Source: Mucilaginibacter sp. 14171R-50
GTDB lineage: Bacteria; Bacteroidota; Bacteroidia; Sphingobacteriales; Sphingobacteriaceae
Direction: 5' to 3'
Length of the DNA stretch: 64,000 nt
NCBI RefSeq assembly: GCF_010093045.1
Contig: NZ_CP048115.1
Coordinates: 1,922,001 to 1,986,000, forward strand
Position 1 is the stretch's first letter. Every line of letters begins with the position of its first letter. Below the pieces are notes generated by a model that searched no databases, was not told where the DNA came from, and saw only the letters and a list, made by a program, of their open reading frames with translations. The translations under genes were made by a program, and so were the position numbers. Below, one piece after another: positions 54,504-62,406 of the stretch.

Positions 54504-55505
54504 ATGAATAAAACATTCTTCTGCATAGATGCGCATACCTGCGGTAACCCGGTGAGGTTGGTTGCCGGTGGCGGGCCAAATTTAGTTGGTGCCAACATGA
54601 GCGAAAAACGCCAGCATTTTCTGCGCGAGTACGACTGGATACGCAAGGGGCTGATGTTTGAGCCGCGGGGGCACGATATGATGTCGGGCAGTATATTATA
54701 TCCCCCACATGATCCGCAGAACGATGTAGCTGTGCTGTTTATTGAAACCAGCGGCTGCCTGCCCATGTGCGGGCACGGTACCATCGGCACCATTACCATT
54801 GCTATCGAGGAGGGACTGATCACGCCGAAAACTCCCGGTATCGTGCGTATGGAAGCGCCGGCAGGGCTGGTTTTAATATCATACAAACAGGAAGGCAAAA
54901 AGGTGAAGTCGGTAAAGCTGGTAAATGTACCAAGCTACCTGGCTGCCGAAGGCCTGCTGGTAGAATGCCCCGACCTGGGTTTGCTAACTATTGATGTTAG
55001 TTATGGCGGTAACTTTTATGCCATTGTAGATCCGCAGGAAAACTTTAAGGGCCTGGAAAACCACACCGCAGATCAGTTGATATCATGGAGCCGTGTTTTA
55101 CGGCAGCGGATAAATGAGCAATACACCTTTGTGCATCCCGAAAATCCAACTATAAACGGCTGTTCGCATATATTATGGGCCGGTAAAACCATATCGCCGG
55201 AGGCAACCGCCCGCAACGCTGTTTTTTATGGCGATAAGGCGATAGACAGATCGCCCTGCGGAACCGGCACATCTGCCCGTATGGCCCAATGGCATGCAAA
55301 AGGGTTATTAAAAAAAGGGGATAAATTTATACATGAAAGCATCATCGGCAGCCAGTTCATAGGCACGGTAGAAGATGAGGTAACGCTTGGCGGCAAGCCG
55401 GCTATTGTGCCGGGCATTGAAGGCTGGGCGAAAGTTTACGGATACAATACCATCAAAATTGATGACGAAGACGACCCATACGCGTTTGGCTTTCAGGTTT
55501 TGTAA
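54504..55505 (+). CDS. 4-hydroxyproline 2-epimerase (proline racemase family)
   Basis: 333 residues. Both catalytic Cys are present: Cys89 in PMCGHGTIG and Cys252 in SPCGTGTSAR. Two cysteines indicate a racemase/epimerase rather than a trans-3-hydroxyproline dehydratase, in which one Cys is replaced. The HTCGNPVRLV start and GGNFYAIVD segment are typical. It converts trans-4-hydroxy-L-proline into cis-4-hydroxy-D-proline. The next gene is an FAD oxidoreductase, which fits the following step. Cytosolic, no signal peptide. Confidence 0.93.
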   Translation: MNKTFFCIDAHTCGNPVRLVAGGGPNLVGANMSEKRQHFLREYDWIRKGLMFEPRGHDMMSGSILYPPHDPQNDVAVLFIETSGCLPMCGHGTIGTITIAIEEGLITPKTPGIVRMEAPAGLVLISYKQEGKKVKSVKLVNVPSYLAAEGLLVECPDLGLLTIDVSYGGNFYAIVDPQENFKGLENHTADQLISWSRVLRQRINEQYTFVHPENPTINGCSHILWAGKTISPEATARNAVFYGDKAIDRSPCGTGTSARMAQWHAKGLLKKGDKFIHESIIGSQFIGTVEDEVTLGGKPAIVPGIEGWAKVYGYNTIKIDDEDDPYAFGFQVL

Positions 55506-55512
55506 TAAAAAA

Positions 55513-55605
55513 CGTCATTGCGAGCGTAGCGTGGCAATCTTCGATAGAAAAGTTGGCTACAAGCACGTCGAGGTTGCCACGTAGCTATCGCTCCTCGCAA
55601 TGACA
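55513..55605. repeat. Full palindromic element of the CGTCATTGCGAG family
   Basis: CGTCATTGCGAGCGTAGCGT then GGCAATCTTCGATAG, a loop, and GAGGTTGCCACGTAGCTATC then GCTCCTCGCAATGACA. The arms are reverse complements at both ends. A single copy of about 93 bp, in the gap before the FAD oxidoreductase gene; same family as the 36.3-36.8 kb array. Confidence 0.85.
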
Positions 55606-55629
55606 TGATCTATATGATGAATAACTAAA

Positions 55630-56877
55630 ATGAGTAAAGCAATAATAATAGGCGGTGGAATAATAGGGCTCTTTTCAGCGTATTACCTGAACAAATCAGG
55701 CTGGGAAGTAGAGATACTGGAGCAGGGCGACCTGACGGACAATGCTTCATTCGGTAATGCAGGCATGATCGTGCCAAGCCATTTTATACCGTTGGCGGCG
55801 CCGGGCATGGTTGAGCAGGGCATCCGGTGGATGTTTAACAGCAAAAGTCCGTTTTATGTAAAACCAAGCCTAAGTCCCGACCTGATAGGATGGGGACTTA
55901 AATTCCTGAAAGCGGCCAATAAACATCATGTCGAACGTTCGGCAGGTGCCTTACGCGACCTGTCCCTGCTCAGCAAAAAACTTTATCAAGACCTTGAAAA
56001 TGACGCTTACTTTGATTTTGGCTTTGCCGACAAGGGTATACTGATGCTTTTTAAAACGCCTAAATTTGAAGAAGAAGAACGCCATACCGCCGAAAAAGCG
56101 GTGCATTTAGGACTTGATGCCCAATATCTTACTGTAGACGAATGCCAGAAACTGCAGCCGGATATCGAGTTGGATATTTTAGGCGCGGTGCATTACCATT
56201 GCGACGCGCATTTATATCCCAATAAACTGGTGGCGGGTTTGGTTAATCATTTAGAAAAAGCGGGGGTTAACATACACCGCAACACACCTGTTACTAATAT
56301 AAAGCATGCCGGCGGCGAAGTAACACAGGTCATCAGCAATGATAAAAGCTTTAAGGGCGATGCTTATATTTTAGCCGGGGGTGCATGGACACCTGCAATA
56401 GCAAAACTGGCGGGGTTAAAAATACCGCTTATGCCGGGTAAGGGTTATTCGTTTATGGTTGATGAGCCACGGCACCGCATGACCATCCCCTCGTTACTTT
56501 GCGAGGCAAGAGTATCGGTAACGCCAATGAACGGGCAAATACGTTTTGGCGGTACCATGGAGATAGGCAAAATAAACCAGCAGGTGAATATGAGCCGGGT
56601 GGCAGGCATCGTGGAATCCATCCCTCAATATTTCCCCGATTTTACGCCTGCCTTGCCCCGGCAAAAAGATATATGGTTTGGTTTCCGCCCCTGCTCGCCT
56701 GACGGGTTGCCTTATATAGGCCTATCGGGCAAGTACAAGAATCTGGCAGTTGCTACCGGGCACGGCATGATGGGCTTAAGCCTTGCGCCCGCTACCGGCA
56801 AACTGATAGAAGAAGTACTGAATAACAACACCGCTTCGGCGGGTATTAGCCAGTTTTCGCCTGACAGATATCAATAA
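55630..56877 (+). CDS. FAD-dependent oxidoreductase, predicted D-hydroxyproline dehydrogenase
   Basis: 415 residues of the DAO superfamily. N-terminal dinucleotide fold GGGIIGLFSAYYLNKSGWEV and EILEQGD (acidic end of the second strand), substrate domain, and the C-terminal flavin-binding end FGFRPCSPDGLPYIG ... ATGHGMMGLSLAPATGKL. Close in layout to D-amino-acid dehydrogenase DadA and to D-hydroxyproline dehydrogenases. In this operon it would oxidise cis-4-hydroxy-D-proline to pyrroline-4-hydroxy-2-carboxylate, the substrate of the DapA-like enzyme. Tail-to-tail overlap of 7 nt with the convergent DUF5777 gene; no terminator is visible between them. Confidence 0.9.
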   Translation: MSKAIIIGGGIIGLFSAYYLNKSGWEVEILEQGDLTDNASFGNAGMIVPSHFIPLAAPGMVEQGIRWMFNSKSPFYVKPSLSPDLIGWGLKFLKAANKHHVERSAGALRDLSLLSKKLYQDLENDAYFDFGFADKGILMLFKTPKFEEEERHTAEKAVHLGLDAQYLTVDECQKLQPDIELDILGAVHYHCDAHLYPNKLVAGLVNHLEKAGVNIHRNTPVTNIKHAGGEVTQVISNDKSFKGDAYILAGGAWTPAIAKLAGLKIPLMPGKGYSFMVDEPRHRMTIPSLLCEARVSVTPMNGQIRFGGTMEIGKINQQVNMSRVAGIVESIPQYFPDFTPALPRQKDIWFGFRPCSPDGLPYIGLSGKYKNLAVATGHGMMGLSLAPATGKLIEEVLNNNTASAGISQFSPDRYQ

Positions 56878-57812
56878 TCCGATTTGTGTTTCCTGTTAAA
56901 ATCAAATATCCTGGAGATGGTAAATCCTAAACGGAACTGACCTTTGCCCCAGCTCGATTCGGTATCGTTAAGGTAATTAAACTCCGATATGGCCTGTGCG
57001 TTGGTAAAGTTGATGGTAAATACGTGCCCGCCGGTCTCAATTTCGATACCTACGCCTAAACCGTCGTAAAAGCGTGGATCAGTGCTGTTGTTCCTGAAAT
57101 CAGAGAAGGGATGCACATAATCGATCAGCAGCCCTATCCGTTTCGAGAACTTCAAACGACCTGCTGCCGATAGGGCGAAGATATTTTTCTCGTTACCCGC
57201 CAAAAATGGAAATGGGACATTATTCATCAAATACATAGGTGATACCTGCAACGATAAAGCTGGTGAAAATTTACGGGCTACAACCGCCTGCAGCAGATGC
57301 GAGAAACGGTTGCTGTAATTATCAAAAAGCGTAGTGTTTGAGTGGTAGGTTTTAAGCCCGGTTTTGCCAATTAAAGTGAGGGCGAATGGGATGCTTTCGT
57401 CGGTTTTTTGATGAAGCAGGTTATATTTCAGGCCCAGCTCAAGCAATGATTCGAACTTGCTGCGACCGAAATCGATGTTCAGGTTATCGCTAAGGCCGTA
57501 TTCAAAACCGATATAGATATCAGACGAGTTATCAAGTCCCCAAAGCGTTTTGCCGCCTCCCGCCGATCCGCCGATATCGCCGAAGCGATGTATCACCAAA
57601 AAGTTAAGCTCATTCTTTTTAACCGTTTCGGTGGTTTGCGATAATATCAAACGCGTTGCCTTAAAGGTGGCTATCACAGGCTCGCCCTTCTCTTGCGCGC
57701 TAAGGGTTTTCATCAGTGCATCTGTGGATGACGCGGTATCTGTTGGGGTAGTTTGACCTTTTGACAAGCCGGCTGTACATAACAGCATAATAAACAAGAG
57801 GGATCTTTTCAT
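56871..57812 (-). CDS. DUF5777 family beta-barrel protein
   Basis: 313 residues with a signal peptide (MKRSLLFIMLLCTAGLSKGQ). The mature part is rich in alternating beta strands: NELNFLVIHRFGDIGGSAGG, DIYIGFEYGLSDNLNIDFGR, and a C-terminal aromatic strand. It resembles outer-membrane barrels annotated as DUF5777, often next to YceI genes. No plug or SusD-like partner. Last gene of the sigma-led minus-strand operon; 21 nt after YceI. Function unknown. Confidence 0.8.
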   Translation of the reverse strand: MKRSLLFIMLLCTAGLSKGQTTPTDTASSTDALMKTLSAQEKGEPVIATFKATRLILSQTTETVKKNELNFLVIHRFGDIGGSAGGGKTLWGLDNSSDIYIGFEYGLSDNLNIDFGRSKFESLLELGLKYNLLHQKTDESIPFALTLIGKTGLKTYHSNTTLFDNYSNRFSHLLQAVVARKFSPALSLQVSPMYLMNNVPFPFLAGNEKNIFALSAAGRLKFSKRIGLLIDYVHPFSDFRNNSTDPRFYDGLGVGIEIETGGHVFTINFTNAQAISEFNYLNDTESSWGKGQFRLGFTISRIFDFNRKHKSDY

Positions 57813-57833
57813 GTAATTATTGCGTTAGGGATG

Positions 57834-58376
57834 TTATTTATAGGGTGAATAAATTGCCGATACCGTTATCCTGAGGGTTTCAGCAATGTTGTGGAAAACC
57901 AGCGTTGGGATGTCTATCTTATGATCTTTACAGGCCACCATAAACGTCGATGAAAGGCTTATGACGCCATTGTTTACTATTAATTTGCCCGGGATGGTGC
58001 GGCTTTGCTTTACCCCGTGCACCTCAAGTATCCCGCTTGCCACCACAGGGTAAGCACCGTCTTTTGTGACATCAACCTTATCGGTTAACTTACCCCTGAA
58101 GGTGGCTTGCGGGTACTTATCGCTCTCCATATAGTTTTCGTTAAAATGCTCCTGCATCAGCGCCTTATCAAACTTAAAAGAGCGGATGGGGATGCTAAAT
58201 GCAAGTTCGCCGGTTGAGGTGTTAAGAACTGATACCCCCTTGTCGGTACGGGCTTCAATATCTTCTATGGGCGCCTTTGAATAAAGTGTTACTACCGCGT
58301 TTTTACAGGCATAGATATCCTGCCCCGCTTGGTTTGTAGTAAACCAGACGAGTAATATTACTCCGATATATTTCAT
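57834..58376 (-). CDS. YceI family protein
   Basis: 180 residues with a signal peptide. YceI lipocalin-like fold: FSIPIRSFKFDKALMQEHFN, ESDKYPQATFRGKLTD and the ILEVHGVKQSRTIPGKL strand pair are diagnostic. YceI proteins bind polyisoprenoid or amphiphilic ligands in the periplasm and are often stress-induced. A few strands at the beginning (YSKAPIEDIEARTDKGVSVL) are slightly different from the classical VDPAHS opening. Located 4 nt after the barrel/anti-sigma gene in the same operon. Confidence 0.87.
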   Translation of the reverse strand: MKYIGVILLVWFTTNQAGQDIYACKNAVVTLYSKAPIEDIEARTDKGVSVLNTSTGELAFSIPIRSFKFDKALMQEHFNENYMESDKYPQATFRGKLTDKVDVTKDGAYPVVASGILEVHGVKQSRTIPGKLIVNNGVISLSSTFMVACKDHKIDIPTLVFHNIAETLRITVSAIYSPYK

Positions 58377-58380
58377 GTTT

Positions 58381-59664
58381 TTACTTAGGTTTCAGTACTG
58401 AATTAATGTTCCAAGTTACGCCAACCGCAACGCCTGCCGATTTCAGGTTTACCTGCCCGTAACCAATACCCGTGAGCGGCAGTTTGTAATAGGGCTGTAT
58501 GCCCAAACCGAATTTAGAGCTGAGTTCCCGCTGATAGTTCACGTTCAGGTTAAGCACCCCCATAATATGTTTGTTTTGATTGCGGATGTTATAAGTTGCA
58601 GGCCCGCCAGGATAGGGGCCGGCATAGTTGAATGTGTAGTTCTCGCGCAGCATAAAATACGATGAAAGCCCGGTGCCTAAACTGAATTTATTGCCGCCTT
58701 TATTATAAATCTGGTAACTCACATTTAAAGGGATATCCAGCACAATACAACTTGCACTAACACTTACGGGATCGGTAGCGAACTTGTAAGCGGTGGAGTA
58801 ATTGGCAAAATCACTTAAATAAGGTTTGTCGGCATATATGGCGCCGGTGGTTATGCTCCATTTTTTGGATACGCCCACGGTTAATAAAAGCCCTGCATTA
58901 GTGCCCACCTTGTTTTGCGAAAAGCCCTTAACGCTGTTGATATCCGGCGATGCTACAAAGCTCAACGCAAACGTCGGCTTAAACCCTGCGGATGACGCGA
59001 CAGGTTTTTTCTTAAGTTTTATATCATCAACTACAGAGGCTAACACAGGTGCCTTTTGAACTGAAGGGCTATCAACCTTTGCCATATTGTTGGCCAGGTT
59101 ATTTGTAGGGGCGTTTATAACGGTATCTATTTTGTTATCAGCTATGTAGGCAACGGCTTTTTCTGGAGGGGTGGTATCAACCTGTGGCTTTACAACAGGA
59201 GGTATAAAATTATAGTTGGTTTGTTTGCCGGCAGTATTACGGCCGCGCTCGCCGGCAGATAAGGTAAAGAACGATCTACTTTTACGGCTCATACCATCTG
59301 CACTCATCGTGTTGCTATCATTTGCCGAAAGTGTATTACTTTTGGATTCTGCCAGTTGCCGGGCAGGCGGGCCGTATTTGCCGGTATCTTGTTGTGCCTG
59401 GTGTTTTGTTTTAACTAATTGTGCAGTTGCGTCATCAGGCTTTAGGGTTGGGTTTATATATAACCACCCTATAATAAGTAGCAGCATCGCTGCAATAGTG
59501 CTTGCCAGCAAAACCAGGCTGCGTGTTATACTTCTGCTTTTTTTACCATCCAGCATAGCTTCCATAGCATCCCAGTCCTCCTCCCGGTACGATGCCTCGT
59601 CGCCGTGCCCGGTTAGGCCGCGGTTGAACAATTTATCAATACTATCTTCTTTTTCTTCTTTCAT
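58381..59664 (-). CDS. Anti-sigma-like TM protein fused to outer-membrane beta-barrel-like domain
   Basis: 427 residues. N-terminus (1-45) is charged and cytosolic-looking (DKLFNRGLTGHGDEASYREE, WDAMEAMLDG), the type of segment that binds a sigma factor. One membrane helix at about 47-69, then a low-complexity linker (about 70-220), then a C-terminal domain (about 225-427) with strand pattern FKPTFALSFVASPDINSVKG ... GTGLSSYFMLRENYTFNYAG ... LNLNVNYQRELSSKFGLGIQ typical of PorT/OmpW-like barrels. It overlaps the sigma gene by 4 nt (ATGA), so translation is coupled. Probably tethers or controls the sigma factor. Confidence 0.78.
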   Translation of the reverse strand: MKEEKEDSIDKLFNRGLTGHGDEASYREEDWDAMEAMLDGKKSRSITRSLVLLASTIAAMLLLIIGWLYINPTLKPDDATAQLVKTKHQAQQDTGKYGPPARQLAESKSNTLSANDSNTMSADGMSRKSRSFFTLSAGERGRNTAGKQTNYNFIPPVVKPQVDTTPPEKAVAYIADNKIDTVINAPTNNLANNMAKVDSPSVQKAPVLASVVDDIKLKKKPVASSAGFKPTFALSFVASPDINSVKGFSQNKVGTNAGLLLTVGVSKKWSITTGAIYADKPYLSDFANYSTAYKFATDPVSVSASCIVLDIPLNVSYQIYNKGGNKFSLGTGLSSYFMLRENYTFNYAGPYPGGPATYNIRNQNKHIMGVLNLNVNYQRELSSKFGLGIQPYYKLPLTGIGYGQVNLKSAGVAVGVTWNINSVLKPK

Positions 59665-60347
59665 TTTTTGGTTACGTTATTCACAAAAGAAACAGACAGG
59701 TTGGGGTTACTTTGCTGCGTTATGGATATAATGGTATCGTTTGATGGCGGGTTCGGCTTATTGGGCATACGGTTGCTTTCGGCTATCATTACTTTTAGTT
59801 TTTCGCGTGCTTTGTGCAGGTTAGATTTTGATGTGCCTGTACTGATATTCAGCATGTCGCCGATTTCTTCATGCGTATACCCTTCAATGGCAAATAAGTT
59901 GAATATGGTGCGGTAGGCACGCGGTAGCCTGGTTATCATCTCCAGCAATTCGTTATAATTTAAATTCCTGTCAGCATATTCTGTATCGTTGATATGCTCT
60001 GCCTTATCCAGTTCTTCTGTATAAGCCACCTTTAAGTTAGACCGGTAATAATCTATTGATGTGTTTACCATGATACGGCCAAGCCATGCTTTAAAGGGCT
60101 TCCCTGTGTCGTATTTGTCCAAGTTTTTAAATACCTTGTAAAACCCCTGGTTCATGATTTCCGAAGCTTCGTACCGGTTGGCTGCGTAGCGTAAACAAAT
60201 GCCCATGGCAAAGCCATAAAAAGCTTTATATAACAGCTTTTGGCTCAACCTGTCATTGTTTAAACAACCTTTTACCAGTTGGTACAGTTCATCTTCGCCC
60301 ATATTGGGGATTCTGTTTATCTTAAATATTACCTTATCTGCATACAT
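59661..60347 (-). CDS. ECF RNA polymerase sigma factor
   Basis: 228 residues from the ATG at 60347 (a GTG lies one codon upstream; a shorter start at 60302, giving MGEDELYQLVKG, is also possible). Sigma region 2 (ANRYEASEIMNQGFYKVFKN, GKPFKAWLGRIMVNTSIDYY) and region 4 (AYRTIFNLFAIEGYTHEEIG, STGTSKSNLHKAREKLK) are clear; no region 1 or 3. The C-terminal tail (about 30 residues, Asn/Ser-rich) is unusual and may contact the partner. First gene of a four-gene operon with the fused anti-sigma/barrel, YceI and DUF5777. Confidence 0.92.
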   Translation of the reverse strand: MYADKVIFKINRIPNMGEDELYQLVKGCLNNDRLSQKLLYKAFYGFAMGICLRYAANRYEASEIMNQGFYKVFKNLDKYDTGKPFKAWLGRIMVNTSIDYYRSNLKVAYTEELDKAEHINDTEYADRNLNYNELLEMITRLPRAYRTIFNLFAIEGYTHEEIGDMLNISTGTSKSNLHKAREKLKVMIAESNRMPNKPNPPSNDTIISITQQSNPNLSVSFVNNVTKK

Positions 60348-60525
60348 CACGATGGATATGATGCAAAGGTTGCCACGGGGTTAGAAAATTTATTGTTTCC
60401 GAAAGCTCAGGATTATGATCTATTGAATTTACTTAAATAAATCTGAGAAAATTAGGTATAATTAAAGATTATCAAATCAGTATCAGATCAAAATCAACTA
60501 ATACCGTAAATCATCAATTGTAGCG

Positions 60526-61416
60526 ATGAAAGTACTGCCTTTTACCATACCTGTTCCGCACGATAAAACCATTATAGTACAGCGCGAGACACTGCCGAGC
60601 TTTTACCCGCATTTGCACCGCCACGCCGAGGTGCAGATAACCCGAGTAAGGGAAGGGCATGGTACTTTGCTTGCCGGGAATAGTATGCACCCGTTTGGGC
60701 CCGGCGAAATATATGTACTTGGCGTAAACCTGCCGCATGTATTTAAAAGCAGTACCGAATATTTTGAGGAAGACAGCAACTTAACTATCGACGCGCTTAC
60801 CATTTTTTTCGATCCGAAGGGTAAAATGTCGGCGTTGTTTGATTTGCCCGAAATGAAAGCCGTACAATTGTTTTTTGAACAATGGCAGTGCGGGTTTAAA
60901 ATACCTGCGGCCGGTTATGTATTTTTTTCGTCATTGATCGATAAGGTTGAAAAGTCTGCAGGCGCTTCGCAAATGGCGGCTTTTATTGAAATGCTGCACA
61001 TGATGAGTAAAGTTGACGGGCTGCAGCCATTATCGACAGTAAACTATGCCCAACCCCTTACCGATCCTGAAGGGGTAAGAATAGCATCGGTGTATAATTA
61101 TATTATGCATAATTTTAGTAAGCCGCTAACACTGGACGAGGTTGCACAGCAGGCGCATTTAACGCCCAATGCCTTCTGCCGTTATTTTAAAAAGCACACC
61201 CGGGTAACGTTTACCGCTTTTGTAAATAAGGTTAGGGTAAACCAGGCCTGCAAATTATTGGTAAGCAGTAACTACAACAGTATAGCCGATGTTGCTTATA
61301 ATTGCGGCTTTACCAGTGTTACCAATTTTAATTATGTATTTAAGAACGTTACCGGCAGGGCACCGAGAGACTATGTAAACGAATACGAGCGGGAACTGAA
61401 AGTAAAGCCACGATAA
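60526..61416 (+). CDS. AraC family transcriptional regulator
   Basis: 296 residues. N-terminal cupin-type ligand domain (about 20-120, YPHLHRHAEVQITRVREGHG and MHPFGPGEIYVLGVNLPHVF) and C-terminal double HTH (about 185-290: DEVAQQAHLTPNAFCRYFKK; SIADVAYNCGFTSVTNFNYV and FKNVTGRAPRDY). Ligand domains like this often sense sugars. Divergent from the sigma operon. It is the only AraC gene in the window, so it is the best local candidate to regulate the glycosidase/hydroxyproline block 13 kb to the left (inference, weak). Confidence 0.92.
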   Translation: MKVLPFTIPVPHDKTIIVQRETLPSFYPHLHRHAEVQITRVREGHGTLLAGNSMHPFGPGEIYVLGVNLPHVFKSSTEYFEEDSNLTIDALTIFFDPKGKMSALFDLPEMKAVQLFFEQWQCGFKIPAAGYVFFSSLIDKVEKSAGASQMAAFIEMLHMMSKVDGLQPLSTVNYAQPLTDPEGVRIASVYNYIMHNFSKPLTLDEVAQQAHLTPNAFCRYFKKHTRVTFTAFVNKVRVNQACKLLVSSNYNSIADVAYNCGFTSVTNFNYVFKNVTGRAPRDYVNEYERELKVKPR

Positions 61417-61425
61417 TCGAAATTC

Positions 61426-62334
61426 TTAATTTCCAGGCGTTTTGTAATAATAAATTGGCGCGTAAACACCCTCGCTGGTGGTATAATATCCTTTACCGTC
61501 GGGGGTAAAAGCAACGGATTCGCCTTGCTTCTCCTGTTTGTAGGGCAATTCCTGCGGCATGCTTTTAAGGGTTTTCCAAACGGGCTGGCCAGCGGTGCGC
61601 CGCCAGTAGTAAACCTTCTCGTAGCTTTTTAAGAGTATTTGCAAGCCATCGGCCGATATATCCGCGGCGGTTATCCATTTAAACGGCTTTAATCCTTTAA
61701 AAAACAATCGCCCCCTTAACGTCAGTGTTATGGTATCATTGGCCTTGAATTTTAAGGCCGATGTATAAACGCCTACGCTATCGCCGCGCTTGGTTATAAT
61801 GTAAAGCAGCTTTTCTACCGGGTCTATCGTCATGGCTTCGGCGTCTTTGGGGCCGTCGGGGTATTTTAAGTTAAGCGAAACAGGCGTGGCATGTGCCAGG
61901 CTGTCCCTGCCCCACAAGGGGCTTTCTTCGGCGCGGTAAACGGTTATGTATTTTCTTTTTGAACCGTTATCGCCAATATCACCAATATAAACGTAGCTTT
62001 TGCCCTTTAACGGGCCGGGCCCAACGGCAATATCCTCGCAATCGCGTACACCAAGCCGCTCGGCTCTGTCGCCCGTATAATATATTGTTGTTTTTAATTT
62101 GCCATCAGGTGTAATGGCAAAAAAACGGCTGGTATCGCCGCTATCGTTATGGGCGTAGTAAATACCGGTATTTAAACCTGAAGCTACCAGACCTGATGTC
62201 TCGTCCATTTGCTTTGCGTACAGATGGCTTTGGGGTAGCTGCTTATTATCGATTAAACGGTGCTTTGCAAACGCCGCTATAAAGGTGATGCATAATACCG
62301 GTATAAATATTTTTAAGGCTTTACTTTTAAACAT
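61426..62334 (-). CDS. Secreted/membrane-anchored beta-propeller-like protein
   Basis: 302 residues with an N-terminal hydrophobic segment (ALKIFIPVLCITFIAAFAKH) that may be a signal or anchor. The rest has repeated propeller-type strands: SGLVASGLNTGIYYAHNDSG, VRDCEDIAVGPGPLKGKSYV then YIGDIGDNG, DAEAMTIDPVEKLLYIITKR, ITAADISADGLQILLKSYEK. The YIGDIGDN and DAEAMT pattern is seen in secreted proteins with SdiA-regulated/esterase-like propeller domains. No catalytic triad recognised. It ends 10 nt from the convergent AraC gene. Confidence 0.72.
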   Translation of the reverse strand: MFKSKALKIFIPVLCITFIAAFAKHRLIDNKQLPQSHLYAKQMDETSGLVASGLNTGIYYAHNDSGDTSRFFAITPDGKLKTTIYYTGDRAERLGVRDCEDIAVGPGPLKGKSYVYIGDIGDNGSKRKYITVYRAEESPLWGRDSLAHATPVSLNLKYPDGPKDAEAMTIDPVEKLLYIITKRGDSVGVYTSALKFKANDTITLTLRGRLFFKGLKPFKWITAADISADGLQILLKSYEKVYYWRRTAGQPVWKTLKSMPQELPYKQEKQGESVAFTPDGKGYYTTSEGVYAPIYYYKTPGN

Positions 62335-62350
62335 AACTAAGCTTATAGAA

Positions 62351-62381
62351 CAAAAAACGGCCCATATTATTATATGGGCCG
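62351..62381 (-). terminator. Rho-independent terminator after the desaturase gene
   Basis: CGGCCCATAT-TATT-ATATGGGCCG, a perfect 10-bp stem. On the minus strand a T-run (TTTTTTG) follows, so it terminates the desaturase transcript. Confidence 0.8.
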
Positions 62382-62406
62382 CATCATTATGTTTTTAAAC
62401 TGACAC

